A stretch of 64,000 bases of DNA from Kordia sp. TARA_039_SRF (GTDB lineage Bacteria > Bacteroidota > Bacteroidia > Flavobacteriales > Flavobacteriaceae): contig SMNH02000004.1 in the NCBI GenBank assembly GCA_006383075.2, positions 248,001-312,000 of the forward strand, in the 5' to 3' direction. A model generated the notes under the pieces. It saw only the letters and a program-made list of their open reading frames with translations, did no database searches and was not told where the DNA came from. This document shows positions 46,661 to 57,465 of the stretch, in pieces. Position numbers and translations under genes: made by a program. Positions within the stretch are counted from its first letter, which is position 1, and every line of letters begins with the position of its first letter.

Positions 46661-48332
46661 ACTCGTATTTTTTTGTCTTTCCTTTTTGCTTTTATGCTCG
46701 TGTAAAAAAACGGTCAAAGGCGTCATTTCTGAAAAAGCCATGGTCGTATCAGCACGTGAAGAAGTCTCAATCATCGGTAAAAATATTTTGCAAAAAGGTG
46801 GAAATGCCTTTGATGCCATGGCAGGAATGGAATTGGCATTAGCGGTTGCCTATCCGTACGCGGGAAGTTTGGGCGGCGGCGGATTTATGGTATATCGTTT
46901 GGAAGATGGAAGCATTGGCGGATTGGACTTTAGAGAAAAAGCACCGTTGGCAGCTTCTAAAAACATGTATTTAGATTCCATTACGCAAGAAGTTATTCCA
47001 AATAAAAGTACGCTTGGCGCGATGGCGGTTGGTATTCCTGGAAATATTGCAGGCATTTATGCGTCGCATGAAAAATATGGAAAACTACCGATGAGCGAAA
47101 TTATTGCGCCTGTAATTGCCTTGGCAAAAAAAGGTGTCGTAGTGACGAAAAAACAACAGAAACGCTTGGAAAAATATCGCGAGTATTTTTTAAAAGTAAA
47201 CGATACCGATTTTCTATTTGCAAAATCTTGGAAAGCTTCAGACACTATCAAACGTTTGCAATTGGCAAAAACCTTAGAGCGAATTCAAAAAAATGGTCGT
47301 GACGAATTTTACAAAGGAGAAACAGCACAGAAACTAGTAGATTTTATGCAACAATCGGGCGGTATTATGACGCTGGAAGATTTGGCAAAATACGAAGTCA
47401 AATGGCGTACTCCTATTACCTTTACCTACGATGATTTACGTATCATTTCTATGTCGCCGCCGTCTAGTGGTGGCATTTGTTTGGCAGAAATCATGAAAGC
47501 AATTGAACCGTATCCTGTGGACGAATTTGGACATAATACCGTTAAATCGATTCAATTAATCACGGAAGCTGAACGCAGAGCGTACGCAGATAGAAATTAC
47601 TTTTTAGGCGATCCTGATTTTGTTACAATTCCCACAGAAACATTACTAAGCGAAACATATATTAGAGACAGAATGGCAAATTTTTCTTTTGAAAAAGCTA
47701 CGCCGTCGTCAGAAGTCGCGCATGGAAATATTGAAATTGTAGAAAGTGATGAAACTACGCACTACTCTATCGTAGATCAATTTGGGAATGCAGTTTCGGT
47801 CACAACTACGATTAACGGCGCGTACGGTTCTAAGTTGTATTGTGAGGAATTGGGCTTCTTTTTAAACAACGAAATGGACGATTTTAGTGCCAAACCTGGC
47901 GAACCCAATATGTTCGGATTGATTGGCGCAGAAGCCAACAGCATTGCTCCAGAAAAGCGAATGTTAAGTTCCATGACACCCACGATTGTTGAAAAAAATA
48001 GCAAGTTATACATGGTGGTAGGTACGCCTGGCGGTTCTACGATTATTACGAGCGTCCTACAAACTATTCTGAATGTACACGAATTCGATATGGGCATGCA
48101 AGAAGCTATCAATCAACCGCGATTTCACCATCAATGGTTGCCAGATACGATTAAAATGGAACCTGATGGATTTAGTGAAGAACTACAAGCAAAGCTCACT
48201 CAACTAGGCTATACCATTGATGCCACGAACAGTCCCATCATAGGAAAAGTAGAAGGAATTTTAGTATTGCCCGATGGAACATTAGAAGGCGGCGCGGATC
48301 CGCGTGGAGATGATAAGGCGGTTGGGTTTTAG
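46653..48332 (+). CDS. ggt: Gamma-glutamyltransferase
   Basis: A 559 aa secreted lipoprotein (lipobox LLLCSC, Cys17), synthesised as a precursor that cuts itself to expose a threonine. It hydrolyses or transfers the gamma-glutamyl group of glutathione and related peptides. Motifs: GGNAFDAMAGMELALAV, SLGGGGFMVYR (~70-80), the autocleavage site DETTHYSIVDQFGNAVSVTT with nucleophile Thr at ~368, NNEMDDFSAKPG, and SSMTPTIVEKN...GTPGGSTIITS. Coupled to acpH, with repeats following. Confidence 0.92.
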   Translation: MNKLVFFCLSFLLLCSCKKTVKGVISEKAMVVSAREEVSIIGKNILQKGGNAFDAMAGMELALAVAYPYAGSLGGGGFMVYRLEDGSIGGLDFREKAPLAASKNMYLDSITQEVIPNKSTLGAMAVGIPGNIAGIYASHEKYGKLPMSEIIAPVIALAKKGVVVTKKQQKRLEKYREYFLKVNDTDFLFAKSWKASDTIKRLQLAKTLERIQKNGRDEFYKGETAQKLVDFMQQSGGIMTLEDLAKYEVKWRTPITFTYDDLRIISMSPPSSGGICLAEIMKAIEPYPVDEFGHNTVKSIQLITEAERRAYADRNYFLGDPDFVTIPTETLLSETYIRDRMANFSFEKATPSSEVAHGNIEIVESDETTHYSIVDQFGNAVSVTTTINGAYGSKLYCEELGFFLNNEMDDFSAKPGEPNMFGLIGAEANSIAPEKRMLSSMTPTIVEKNSKLYMVVGTPGGSTIITSVLQTILNVHEFDMGMQEAINQPRFHHQWLPDTIKMEPDGFSEELQAKLTQLGYTIDATNSPIIGKVEGILVLPDGTLEGGADPRGDDKAVGF

Positions 48333-48364
48333 GTCGCTTACGCTTTTGGGTAGCGCTGTCGCTC

Positions 48365-48780
48365 TTAGTATGTTGGAATTTCTTCAAACTAAACTCTTAA
48401 ACTTATAAACTTTTAAACATCAACTACAAAACGTCTTTGCGAGACGAAGTCGTGGCAATCTGTTTGTCACAGTGTAGTTTTGACATGTGAAGTCACAGAT
48501 GGCTTCGTCATTCTTCCTCGCAAGGACGTAGCAAAGAGTATATGTTGGAATTTCTTCAAACTAAACTCCTAAACTTATAAACTCTTAAACATCAACAACG
48601 AAACGTCTTTGCGAGACGAAGTCGTGGCAATCTGTGTGTCGTAATGCAGAATTGAAATTTGAAGTCACAGATTGCTTCGTCATACTTCCTCGCAAGGACG
48701 AATCAAAAAAATTTCAAATGAACACATTAAAAAACATTGATACACCACTACATTGGTTCATTGATACATTGAAAAAGGTT
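48365..48780. repeat. Left direct-repeat block flanking the LRR-Roc-TIR gene (two units)
   Basis: Two tandem units of ~170 bp (48370-48540 and 48541-48705). Each begins TTGGAATTTCTTCAAACTAA, continues AAACATCAAC, then a ~105-nt hairpin-prone part from GTCTTTGCGAGACGAAGTC to ATTGCTTCGTCAT...CCTCGCAAGGACG. An AT-rich tail (ACATTGATACA-like) follows. The block matches 52136-52530 in order and orientation. No transposase is present. Confidence 0.8.
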
Positions 48781-49067
48781 CACTGATATATAAAAAGGGT
48801 TGATTAATAGTTCGAAGCGGTTCAATAATAATTGAAAACCCTGTGGGAAATCATTTTTTGAGGTTATTTATAGCTTATTTTCTATATTTTATAGCTTATA
48901 TTGGGTTCAATAAGGGGTTCGAAGTATTAAATAACCGAATATTTTCTTTATGTAACCCAAAATAGTTATCAAACAACCGCAACGAATGATTGCTGTAACC
49001 GAAAAGAGTCTATATACAACGTCAAGGAAGGTTTGTGGGAATGGTTGTATTGATTGTGGAACCGTTT
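48781..49067. other. AT-rich spacer before the LRR-Roc-TIR gene stop
   Basis: Nothing recognised beyond AT-rich DNA with a palindrome-like 'tatagcttattttctatattttatagctta'-type direct repeat around 48869-48898. No gene. Confidence 0.4.
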
Positions 49068-51968
49068 TTAATCACTAATGTCATTGTCATCATCTACTTT
49101 TCGCTGCATGATACGTTCGTAGATGTTTTTAACTTCTTTCTTTAATGAGGTATCAAAATCAGGATCGTTGTCTTTTTCAATGGCAGCGCGGATGGCTTCT
49201 TCAATAATATACCAAGCCATATTTCTGTTTTTGAAATCCATAACGGGTTTTGCCGTGTATGGCAATGCTGTGTATTTTCCTAGATTGTACTTTGCATCTT
49301 TTCGGTCCCAACGACAGAAATCTAAAATGATAGGAATGATTTTCACTTGCTTGCTTGGCATGAGCTTCTCTTCTATTTCTTTTTGACGACGTGCAATAGC
49401 TGTTTTGATTTCATGTTCTTTAATGTATTTGGTTGCTAAAAAGTTGGGACTCACCATAAAGAAAATGATATCTGCTTGATTAAATTTTTCTTGAATTTCT
49501 TTATTCCATTCTGTGCCAGCTTCCAACTGCGAGCAATACCATGGATTTTCTATCAAACCATCATCGTGCAATGGCACTAAGTTTTTAATAAACTCATTGA
49601 CCAGTTTTAAATCGTCTTTGGAATAACTGATAGCCACTTTTTTCATAGTTCCTTGTAGTTCTTTGTGTAGGTATTGATTGAATTGAAATACCGAAAAGGT
49701 TTTAAATTGGGAAGCATCATCGTAATGCGTTGCTTTGATGGTGTATATTTTGTTTTGCACATTGTCGTGCAACTCTTGTACATTTACATAGTAATTTCCA
49801 TCAATACTAACGCCGATTTTGACTTTTTCACTACGCCAACCGCTGTTTTTAATAGCTGCCTTCTCTCCTTTGATTTTTAATTCATGATTTTTGAATCCGA
49901 TGCGGTCAACTTCTTCACTCATGCTTTCCAGCTCATAGGTTGGTTTGCCATCTTTATGTATGACTTCGATGATAAAATCCACCACTTCTTTTTGCAAGGC
50001 ACGATTTTTTTCCTGTTGGTCTCCGTATAGTAATAAACACATTTGCTCACGTTTATATTCTATCAGCAATAATTGTCCGTCTTTTTGTATCACCAAGCCT
50101 TTTTGCCAAAACATATAGGAATCGTCTTTTTTGATGACGTCTGCATATTCTGTAAAGATTTCTAGCAAAATACTGTTCATCAAATAACGGTCAGACGATA
50201 CTTTGATATTTGCCACACCAAACGTATAATCTTTCAGCAATTGCAACCATGCAGGCGACGCTTCGGGTAAATATTGTGGTGCGTACCAACAGTCATCATA
50301 CGTCTTAAAGATTAGTTTAAAATCGCTGAGTAGCTTTTGCAATTCCAATGCTGTCAATCCCAACTTATTATCTTTTCCCGCATTTTCCAACTCATCCGTT
50401 AATTTCCCTTGTTGTGTTTGAAGGTTTTCATTTAAAATCTTCTCATAAATTAACTCCAATAACAATTCTGGTTGGGTAAAGATTTTATTTGGCAATCTTT
50501 TATGAAAATAAAGAATACAGCCTAGCTTGTGCAGTGTTTTTAAAATGGTATTATCTTCTTGCTTGAATTTCTTTTTATACGCGGCTAATGTCCAAAACTT
50601 TTTGGTGGATTTTTCCAAACCATCTCGGATTTCTCCATATATCGGCGGATGCAAATTCTTTTGATGCAACATGTCTATGCGCTCGTCTAACAACTCAAAC
50701 ATACCTTCCAAACGCTTTTGATGCAACAAACTTACGGAACACGTATTGAGCATAAAAGGCGGTCTGGTTGTATCTTTTTCTTTGTGTGGCGAATGAATAT
50801 TGAACTTTTCCAAGTATTTATTATCTGGAAAATGTGAATAGAATTCCAAACTATCTTTGTCGTCTTGGTGGTCAATACGGTTTTCGATGAGCACCATTTC
50901 GATGGGACTGTCATGTTTACTCAATTGTTCCGAACAGCGCAGCCAATAATCCAACTCAAAGATTTGCTCGCCTTTGATACGTGTGTTGGTCATGTCTTTT
51001 GCCCATAACAATACATGTAAGGCTTGTGGACTAAAAAACAGTTGATGTGTAGCGTGAAAATACTCTTGTCCGCCAAAATCCCAAATATGTAATAATGGCG
51101 TTTCTATACCTTTTTTTTGCAATTCTTTATATACCAAACCATGTGTCGTTTCACTATTTGTAGGATACAGATTTTTAATTTTCCTGTCTTTATACCATTG
51201 CTCCCAATATGACAACAAATTTGATTTTCCGATATTCGTATTTCCTAATAACAATACTTTGATATCATGCAAAAGTACTTTCCCTCCTCTTTTTTCATTT
51301 TCTTGTAACCAACGGACGATTTCTTGAGCAGGACTGTTTAGGATGGTTTTAGGAACATTTTCGATTGGGTTATTTATGAGATACAATACCTCCAAAGAAG
51401 TTAACTTGGAGAGTACTGAAATATCTTTTATTTTGTTTCCTGAAAAATCCAAATAAGTTAATGAAGTTAAGTTGGCTATAACTGAAATATCTCCTATTTG
51501 ATTATCTTGAATATCTAATTCTACTAGAGAAAATAACTTGGAAAGTGCGGAAATATCTTCTATTTGATTTTGCAAAAGATTCAAGGACCCTAAACTAGTC
51601 AATTTTGAAAGTGCGGAAATATCTTTTAGTTGATTTCCTCCTATATATAAATCAATTAAAGAAGTTAATTTACTAAGTGCGGAAATATCTTCTATTTGAT
51701 TTAAAGAAAGAAATAAAACGGTCAAAGAAGTTAACTTGGAAAGTGCGGAAATATCTTTTATTTTATTATTTGAAAGATCTAAATAAGTTAATGAAGTTAA
51801 GTTTTCTAAAAAATCTACATCAGAGATTTCACTATTTATAATTGACAATTCTATAAGGTTTCTATTATCATTTAACTCAAGATGTTCAATCTCAAGCTCA
51901 AACCCCAACTCCGCTTCTACATATTCTTTTTCATTTTCAAAATCGGATGGGTTGTATTTTGTGGGCAT
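49068..51968 (-). CDS. LRR-Roc-COR-TIR protein
   Basis: A 966 aa multidomain signalling protein. Residues ~30-215 are about eight 22-residue leucine-rich repeats (DISALSKLTSLxxLxLxxNQI). Then a Roc GTPase: P-loop GNTNIGKSNL (~240-249) and switch DFGGQEYFHATHQ (~296-308). A COR-like linker follows (~430-640). The C-terminus is a TIR domain (~774-930): KKVAISYSKDD, ENPWYCSQLEAGTEWNKEI, ADIIFFMVSPNFLATKYIKEHEI with the conserved Glu of catalytic TIR domains. It would be an NTPase-gated sensor whose TIR degrades NAD+, so anti-phage defence is a reasonable inference. No partner gene adjoins. Confidence 0.85.
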   Translation of the reverse strand: MPTKYNPSDFENEKEYVEAELGFELEIEHLELNDNRNLIELSIINSEISDVDFLENLTSLTYLDLSNNKIKDISALSKLTSLTVLFLSLNQIEDISALSKLTSLIDLYIGGNQLKDISALSKLTSLGSLNLLQNQIEDISALSKLFSLVELDIQDNQIGDISVIANLTSLTYLDFSGNKIKDISVLSKLTSLEVLYLINNPIENVPKTILNSPAQEIVRWLQENEKRGGKVLLHDIKVLLLGNTNIGKSNLLSYWEQWYKDRKIKNLYPTNSETTHGLVYKELQKKGIETPLLHIWDFGGQEYFHATHQLFFSPQALHVLLWAKDMTNTRIKGEQIFELDYWLRCSEQLSKHDSPIEMVLIENRIDHQDDKDSLEFYSHFPDNKYLEKFNIHSPHKEKDTTRPPFMLNTCSVSLLHQKRLEGMFELLDERIDMLHQKNLHPPIYGEIRDGLEKSTKKFWTLAAYKKKFKQEDNTILKTLHKLGCILYFHKRLPNKIFTQPELLLELIYEKILNENLQTQQGKLTDELENAGKDNKLGLTALELQKLLSDFKLIFKTYDDCWYAPQYLPEASPAWLQLLKDYTFGVANIKVSSDRYLMNSILLEIFTEYADVIKKDDSYMFWQKGLVIQKDGQLLLIEYKREQMCLLLYGDQQEKNRALQKEVVDFIIEVIHKDGKPTYELESMSEEVDRIGFKNHELKIKGEKAAIKNSGWRSEKVKIGVSIDGNYYVNVQELHDNVQNKIYTIKATHYDDASQFKTFSVFQFNQYLHKELQGTMKKVAISYSKDDLKLVNEFIKNLVPLHDDGLIENPWYCSQLEAGTEWNKEIQEKFNQADIIFFMVSPNFLATKYIKEHEIKTAIARRQKEIEEKLMPSKQVKIIPIILDFCRWDRKDAKYNLGKYTALPYTAKPVMDFKNRNMAWYIIEEAIRAAIEKDNDPDFDTSLKKEVKNIYERIMQRKVDDDNDISD
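51396..51835 (-). repeat. 66-bp in-gene LRR repeats, near-identical at DNA level
   Basis: The phrase GTGCGGAAATATCTT (plus-strand reading) recurs at 51545, 51611, 51677 and 51743, with diverged copies at 51413 and 51479: an exact 66-bp period equal to one 22-residue leucine-rich repeat. Confidence 0.9.
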
Positions 51969-52041
51969 TTTTTTCGGGTTTTAGGTATTTGGTTTTAGGT
52001 CTTGGTTTTTTATATCTCACTAAAATAGGAAATAAAATCTT

Positions 52042-52062
52042 ACACTTCGGCAAGCTCAGTGT
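52042..52062 (-). repeat. Dispersed 21-bp intergenic repeat, inverted copy
   Basis: Exact reverse complement of the element at 29-49, here between the LRR-Roc-TIR gene and the right repeat block. Confidence 0.7.
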
Positions 52063-52135
52063 AAACTTTTTGTGTTAGACTTGTTAGATTTTTTAGACTG
52101 ACTTAGACTTCTTAGATTGTTGGAGGCGCTTTGCT

Positions 52136-52530
52136 TTTTGGTATATTGGAATTTCTTCAAAATAAACTCTTAAACATCAACGACGAAACGTCTTTGCGAG
52201 ACGAAGTCGTGGCAATCTGTGTCTCTTAGTGCTGTTTTGATATTTGAAGTCACAGATTGCTTCGTCATTCTTCCTCGCAAAGACTTAGCAAAGAGTATAT
52301 TAGAGTTTCTTCAAACTAAACTCATAAAAACATCAACTACGAAACGTCTTTGCGAGACGAAGTCGTGGCAATCTGTGTATCATAGTTCAGTTTTGATAAT
52401 TAAAGTCACAGATTGCTTCGTCATTCTTCCTCGCAAGGACGAAAAAACTTTCAAATCAACACATTTTCAAATTATCAAATTAAAAAAGCATTGATACATT
52501 GCTACATTGAAAAATTGATACATTAAAAAA
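52136..52530. repeat. Right direct-repeat block flanking the LRR-Roc-TIR gene (two units)
   Basis: Two tandem units (from ~52139 and ~52297), same order and orientation as the left block: TTGGAATTTCTTCAAA..., AAACATCAAC..., the GTCTTTGCGAGACGAAGTC hairpin part (52190-52290 and 52345-52442), and the ACATTGATACA tail. They differ from the left block by scattered substitutions and small deletions. Confidence 0.8.
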
Positions 52531-52582
52531 TAGTTTCCATAAGTCATTTTTATTGTCTATTTTGGATGTCCCGAATACGTAT

Positions 52583-54607
52583 ATGACATTGAGAATTAAC
52601 CTAAATCCAACGTTGCTTTTGCCAAGAAACTACGTACATCTTGCCTGTTTTTTGAGCTTTTTTTTATGCGCTACAGCGTTTACTACTTGCTTTGGGCAAA
52701 ATTCACAAACAACTTTTTCAGAGGAGCATCAAGAAGATATACAAGTTATATTGGCGGACGATTGGGAGTTTTATTGGAATGCGTTGTTAACTCCTGAAGA
52801 GTTGACTCAATATCCTGCTTCAAAGAACGTTTCACTGCAAGATTGGACAAACTTTGCTGCTGCTGACACCGAAAATTTGCCTGCATTTGGCTATGCAACC
52901 TATCGAACCACAGTGACACTTCCAAAAGAACGTCCACATGTTTCGTTGTATATTCCGTCGATTTATGCGGCTTCTAAAACGTGGATTAATGGTAAATTGG
53001 TCTCGGAAATCGGAAAGGTCGGAAAAACACGTGCCGAAACATTGCATAGACGTTTTTCGCAAATTATTCCGCTAAATACCAGCGATACACGTTTTGAAAT
53101 CGTGATTCAAGTAGCGAATTTTTACCATCATAAAGGCGGCATCGATAAACCACTGATGATTGACAATTCTCAAAAACTGCAAAACCAAAAATCCAAACGT
53201 GTCATTGCAGACATGACATATATGGGAAGTTTGAGTTTTATTGGCGTCTTTTTCCTCTTGTTCTTTTTATTTTATTGGAATAAAGATAAAGCCGTGTTGT
53301 ATTTTGCAGTGCTGTGTTTATCGCTCGTTTACATGTCGCTCAGTGACCGTTATGCGCCCTTTGCTGAAATTTTTGAGTCGATTAGCTGGATTTTCTTGAC
53401 GAAAGTGGAATACATTTCATTATTTTTAGCAGGCTTGTCCTCTAGCCTATTTTTCTATACCATTTTTATCAAATTCGTTCCAAAAACCTATAAAAAAATC
53501 ATCATCTACGGATTTTTGATTTTATGCGCATTGACGACTTTTCTACCTGCGCCACATTTTACCCGATTCGTGATGCCGTTTTTAATTTTGATGGTTATCA
53601 ACATTTTATATGTGTTTTACATCATCATCAGAGCGCTTACCAGTCAGCGTCATGAATCTATTTTAATGATGACGAGCATGGTGTTGGCGTCGCTTATTTT
53701 CTTTTCGCATATTTTTATCTTTTTGGGCGATAGTAGCAATATCATCGTATATGTAAATTTTGGATATATTATCGTGTTTTTACTGCTTTCCATGTTGTTG
53801 ATGACACGATTTGCAGATTCGTTTCACGCGCTTGAAAAAGCAAAAGTCACCGCACAAGCACAGCAACAAGAAATTGCAGCGAAGTCAGAAGAACTTTCCA
53901 ACGTCAATCTTGAACTGAAAGAAAATGTTCGTCAATTAAAGAATTATAATGCCGAGTTGAATAGCTTTAATCACATTGTTTCGCACGATTTAAAAGCGCC
54001 GTTGGTTGCCATGCATTCGCTGGTTTCTTTTGTGGAAGAAGAACTCGATTTGGAGACGAATACCGAAGCTGCGACACATTTTGAATCGCTCAAAGGACGT
54101 ATTTCTAAAATGTACGCGTTGATTAACGGAATGCTGGAATATTCTAAGATTGCACGCGGAAACAAAACGAAAGAAACCTTTAGCATTCAGAAGTTGCTTG
54201 AAGAGATCGTGCAGACTTTGAATCCTGAAAATCTACACGAAATTCATATTCCTAAAGAAGACATACAGATTCACACCAGCAAAGTAGAACTGGAACATGT
54301 GTTATTAAATTTAATTAGCAATGCTATCAAACATTGCGATAAAGAGAAAGCGATTATTACGATTTCCTGTACGAAAATTGCAGACATGTTTACATTTTCT
54401 ATTCGCGATAATGGTCCTGGCATTGACGTGAAATACCACTCTAAAATTTTCGATATGTTTTACCAATTGAAACAAGGAAATATGGAAGAAAGTACAGGAA
54501 TTGGCTTAACGATTGTAAAGAAGATTGTTTCTGGAAATAAAGGAAAAATCACGATTGATTCTGAAGCTAGCGTTGGAACTACGATTACGTTTACTTGGAA
54601 GGTTTAG
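52583..54607 (+). CDS. Sensor histidine kinase with 7TMR-DISM input domain
   Basis: A 674 aa membrane kinase from ATG 52583; an upstream in-frame TTG at 52553 is less likely. A signal peptide (LACFLSFFLCATAFTTCFGQ) leads to a periplasmic beta-sandwich of the DISM type (~40-205: WEFYWNALLTPEEL, GYATYRTTVTLP, SLYIPSIYAASKTWINGKLV). Seven transmembrane helices (~210-430) come next, then a coiled coil (ALEKAKVTAQAQQQEI). The HisKA box is SFNHIVSHDLKAPL with phospho-His at ~468. The HATPase domain has HVLLNLISNAIKHC, DNGPGID and GIGLTIVKKIV. No response regulator is adjacent, so partner unknown. Confidence 0.88.
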   Translation: MTLRINLNPTLLLPRNYVHLACFLSFFLCATAFTTCFGQNSQTTFSEEHQEDIQVILADDWEFYWNALLTPEELTQYPASKNVSLQDWTNFAAADTENLPAFGYATYRTTVTLPKERPHVSLYIPSIYAASKTWINGKLVSEIGKVGKTRAETLHRRFSQIIPLNTSDTRFEIVIQVANFYHHKGGIDKPLMIDNSQKLQNQKSKRVIADMTYMGSLSFIGVFFLLFFLFYWNKDKAVLYFAVLCLSLVYMSLSDRYAPFAEIFESISWIFLTKVEYISLFLAGLSSSLFFYTIFIKFVPKTYKKIIIYGFLILCALTTFLPAPHFTRFVMPFLILMVINILYVFYIIIRALTSQRHESILMMTSMVLASLIFFSHIFIFLGDSSNIIVYVNFGYIIVFLLLSMLLMTRFADSFHALEKAKVTAQAQQQEIAAKSEELSNVNLELKENVRQLKNYNAELNSFNHIVSHDLKAPLVAMHSLVSFVEEELDLETNTEAATHFESLKGRISKMYALINGMLEYSKIARGNKTKETFSIQKLLEEIVQTLNPENLHEIHIPKEDIQIHTSKVELEHVLLNLISNAIKHCDKEKAIITISCTKIADMFTFSIRDNGPGIDVKYHSKIFDMFYQLKQGNMEESTGIGLTIVKKIVSGNKGKITIDSEASVGTTITFTWKV

Positions 54608-54617
54608 TTGGTTGTTT

Positions 54618-54638
54618 ACACTGAGCTTGTCGAAGTGT
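54618..54638 (+). repeat. Dispersed 21-bp intergenic repeat, copy 3
   Basis: Same as 29-49 with one substitution (CTTGTCGAAGTG instead of CTTGCCGAAGTG). Confidence 0.7.
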
Positions 54639-54702
54639 TGTTCGTTTTTTGTTGTTCGTTTTTTATCACTCTTAACTCTTAACTCATCACTTTTTAACTT
54701 GG

Positions 54703-54753
54703 TTGTCTATTGTCTGTTGTCTGTTGTCTGTTGTCTGTTGTCTGTTGTCTGTT
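54703..54753. repeat. Tandem heptamer TTGTCTG x 7
   Basis: Six perfect TTGTCTG units preceded by a TTGTCTA variant, in the gap after the histidine kinase. The gap (54608-54937) otherwise shows low-complexity AT-rich DNA and no gene. Confidence 0.9.
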
Positions 54754-54872
54754 AAAAATACTTTTAAATTCTACATTTTAAATTTCATTATTCGTTATTC
54801 GTCTTTTTGTTTGATACATTAGATGTATAATGTTTCAAATTCTACTTCAATTTCAAGTTCAAAACCTCAACA

Positions 54873-54906
54873 TTGAAAAAACTTACTTTTGTTACATATT
54901 TTTTTG
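54873..54906 (+). promoter_or_regulatory. Candidate promoter of the 50 aa GG-leader peptide
   Basis: TTG at 54873-54875 and TATTTTTTTG at 54897-54906, a loose Bacteroidota promoter 31 bp before the ATG. The -7 match contains two extra T, so confidence is low. Confidence 0.3.
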
Positions 54907-54937
54907 TACATTTAAACCTCATGAAAAAAAGTAGGGT

Positions 54938-55090
54938 ATGTTAGATAAAATTTCAAATCTCGACGGATTTAGTTTTATTAATAAAAATGGACAACGAAAT
55001 ATTGTCGGCGGTTTGCCGCGCTTTTGTACGGATGAAAAACCTTGTGAATATCCGTATAAATGCTATAGCGGTATTTGTAGACTACCATAA
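54938..55090 (+). CDS. GG-leader bacteriocin/pheromone-like peptide (50 aa)
   Basis: A 50 aa frame: MLDKISNLDGFSFINKNGQR, then NIVGG (Gly-Gly at residues ~24-25). A ~25-residue core follows with four Cys (FCTDEKPCE, YKCYSGICRLP). The leader layout (ML.KI..L.G...., basic residue, I.GG) matches Bacteroidota short peptides with ComC/BlpC-type leaders, normally exported and cut by peptidase-ABC transporters. A strong hairpin terminator follows 30 bp later, supporting a dedicated transcript. Different leader from the 22.8-23.5 kb peptides. No transporter is present nearby. Confidence 0.65.
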   Translation: MLDKISNLDGFSFINKNGQRNIVGGLPRFCTDEKPCEYPYKCYSGICRLP

Positions 55091-55120
55091 AACACTGATT
55101 AAAAAGTATTTAACTATAAA

Positions 55121-55156
55121 AAAAGTCCTTTGAGAAATTCTCAAAAGGACTTTTTT
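55121..55156 (+). terminator. Strong terminator after the 50 aa peptide
   Basis: AAAAGTCCTTTGAGAA pairs with TTCTCAAAAGGACTTTT (55121-55156) around a short loop, with A-run before and T-run after. It can stop transcription in both directions, also serving the minus-strand gene at 55185. Confidence 0.9.
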
Positions 55157-55184
55157 GCGCTCTCTTTTTTCCTACATTTATTTC

Positions 55185-55607
55185 TTAAAGTTCGTTTAGA
55201 TATTTTTTTAAAGATTCTGAAAATTTTTCTTCTGGAATTACGTTTAAAAAATGCCAATGAACGCTGCTAATCCTAGTTTTCCCTTTCTTACTAATGATGA
55301 TAAACATCTGAAATATTTTGGAAAAAGTTACTTGACTAATATCATTCAAGAAAATTTCTTTTCGTCTCCGCAATTCATTCTGAATCACCATAGATTTTTC
55401 AGTTAGGATAATTCTATGGTTGTAATAATGCAGCAGAAAATATACAGCAAATCCAAAGAAAAAAGAACATAATAGCAATACTCCAAAAAACACACTAGCT
55501 TCTTCTCCTTCTTCTCTTAGAGATAAAAATAGAGAAAGTATTCCTATTGATGCTACCAAGCAAAAAAGCCCAAGAAATAAGATAAATTTTCCTGCTCTTA
55601 TTTCCAT
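55185..55607 (-). CDS. Small membrane protein with PH-like tail
   Basis: A 140 aa protein with two membrane helices (~residues 9-28 and 40-62), then a cytosolic beta-rich segment (RIILTEKSMVIQNELRRRKEIFLNDISQVTFSK, FIIISKKGKTRISSVHWHF) like bacterial PH domains found in DUF304-type proteins. Exact family uncertain. It starts 35 bp downstream of the ABC-F gene stop on the same strand. Confidence 0.6.
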   Translation of the reverse strand: MEIRAGKFILFLGLFCLVASIGILSLFLSLREEGEEASVFFGVLLLCSFFFGFAVYFLLHYYNHRIILTEKSMVIQNELRRRKEIFLNDISQVTFSKIFQMFIIISKKGKTRISSVHWHFLNVIPEEKFSESLKKYLNEL

Positions 55608-55642
55608 GGGCTTTTACTGTTTTTGAGATTATTTTTGAAAAA

Positions 55643-57286
<1,644 letters not shown>

Positions 57287-57308
57287 TTAAACTTTTTTAT
57301 ATATTGCG

Positions 57309-57316
57309 CAAAAGTA
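57309..57316 (-). promoter_or_regulatory. Candidate -7 element for the ABC-F gene (TACTTTTG)
   Basis: TAnnTTTG on the minus strand, 34 bp before the start at 57274. No perfect -33 TTG at the expected distance. Confidence 0.4.
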
Positions 57317-57465
57317 AGAATTACATTGAACATTACTAAGCTTTATAACGAATTTTACTTTGGTTGCTCTTAACGTTTTCAAAGCTATTTTTAACAGCGA
57401 ATTAACAGCAAATTGCATTTGTGATAGTTAGTTTTGTTAAAATTGATAAGAAGCAGCAAATCGCT

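Noticed and set aside
52219-52494. Plus-strand 91-codon frame with internal repetition
   Set aside because: It lies entirely within the two right-hand repeat units, and the apparent internal protein repeat is just the DNA repeat.
48365-52530. Insertion-sequence or composite-transposon interpretation of the repeat blocks
   Set aside because: No transposase frame, terminal inverted repeats or target duplication is visible; recorded as repeats only.
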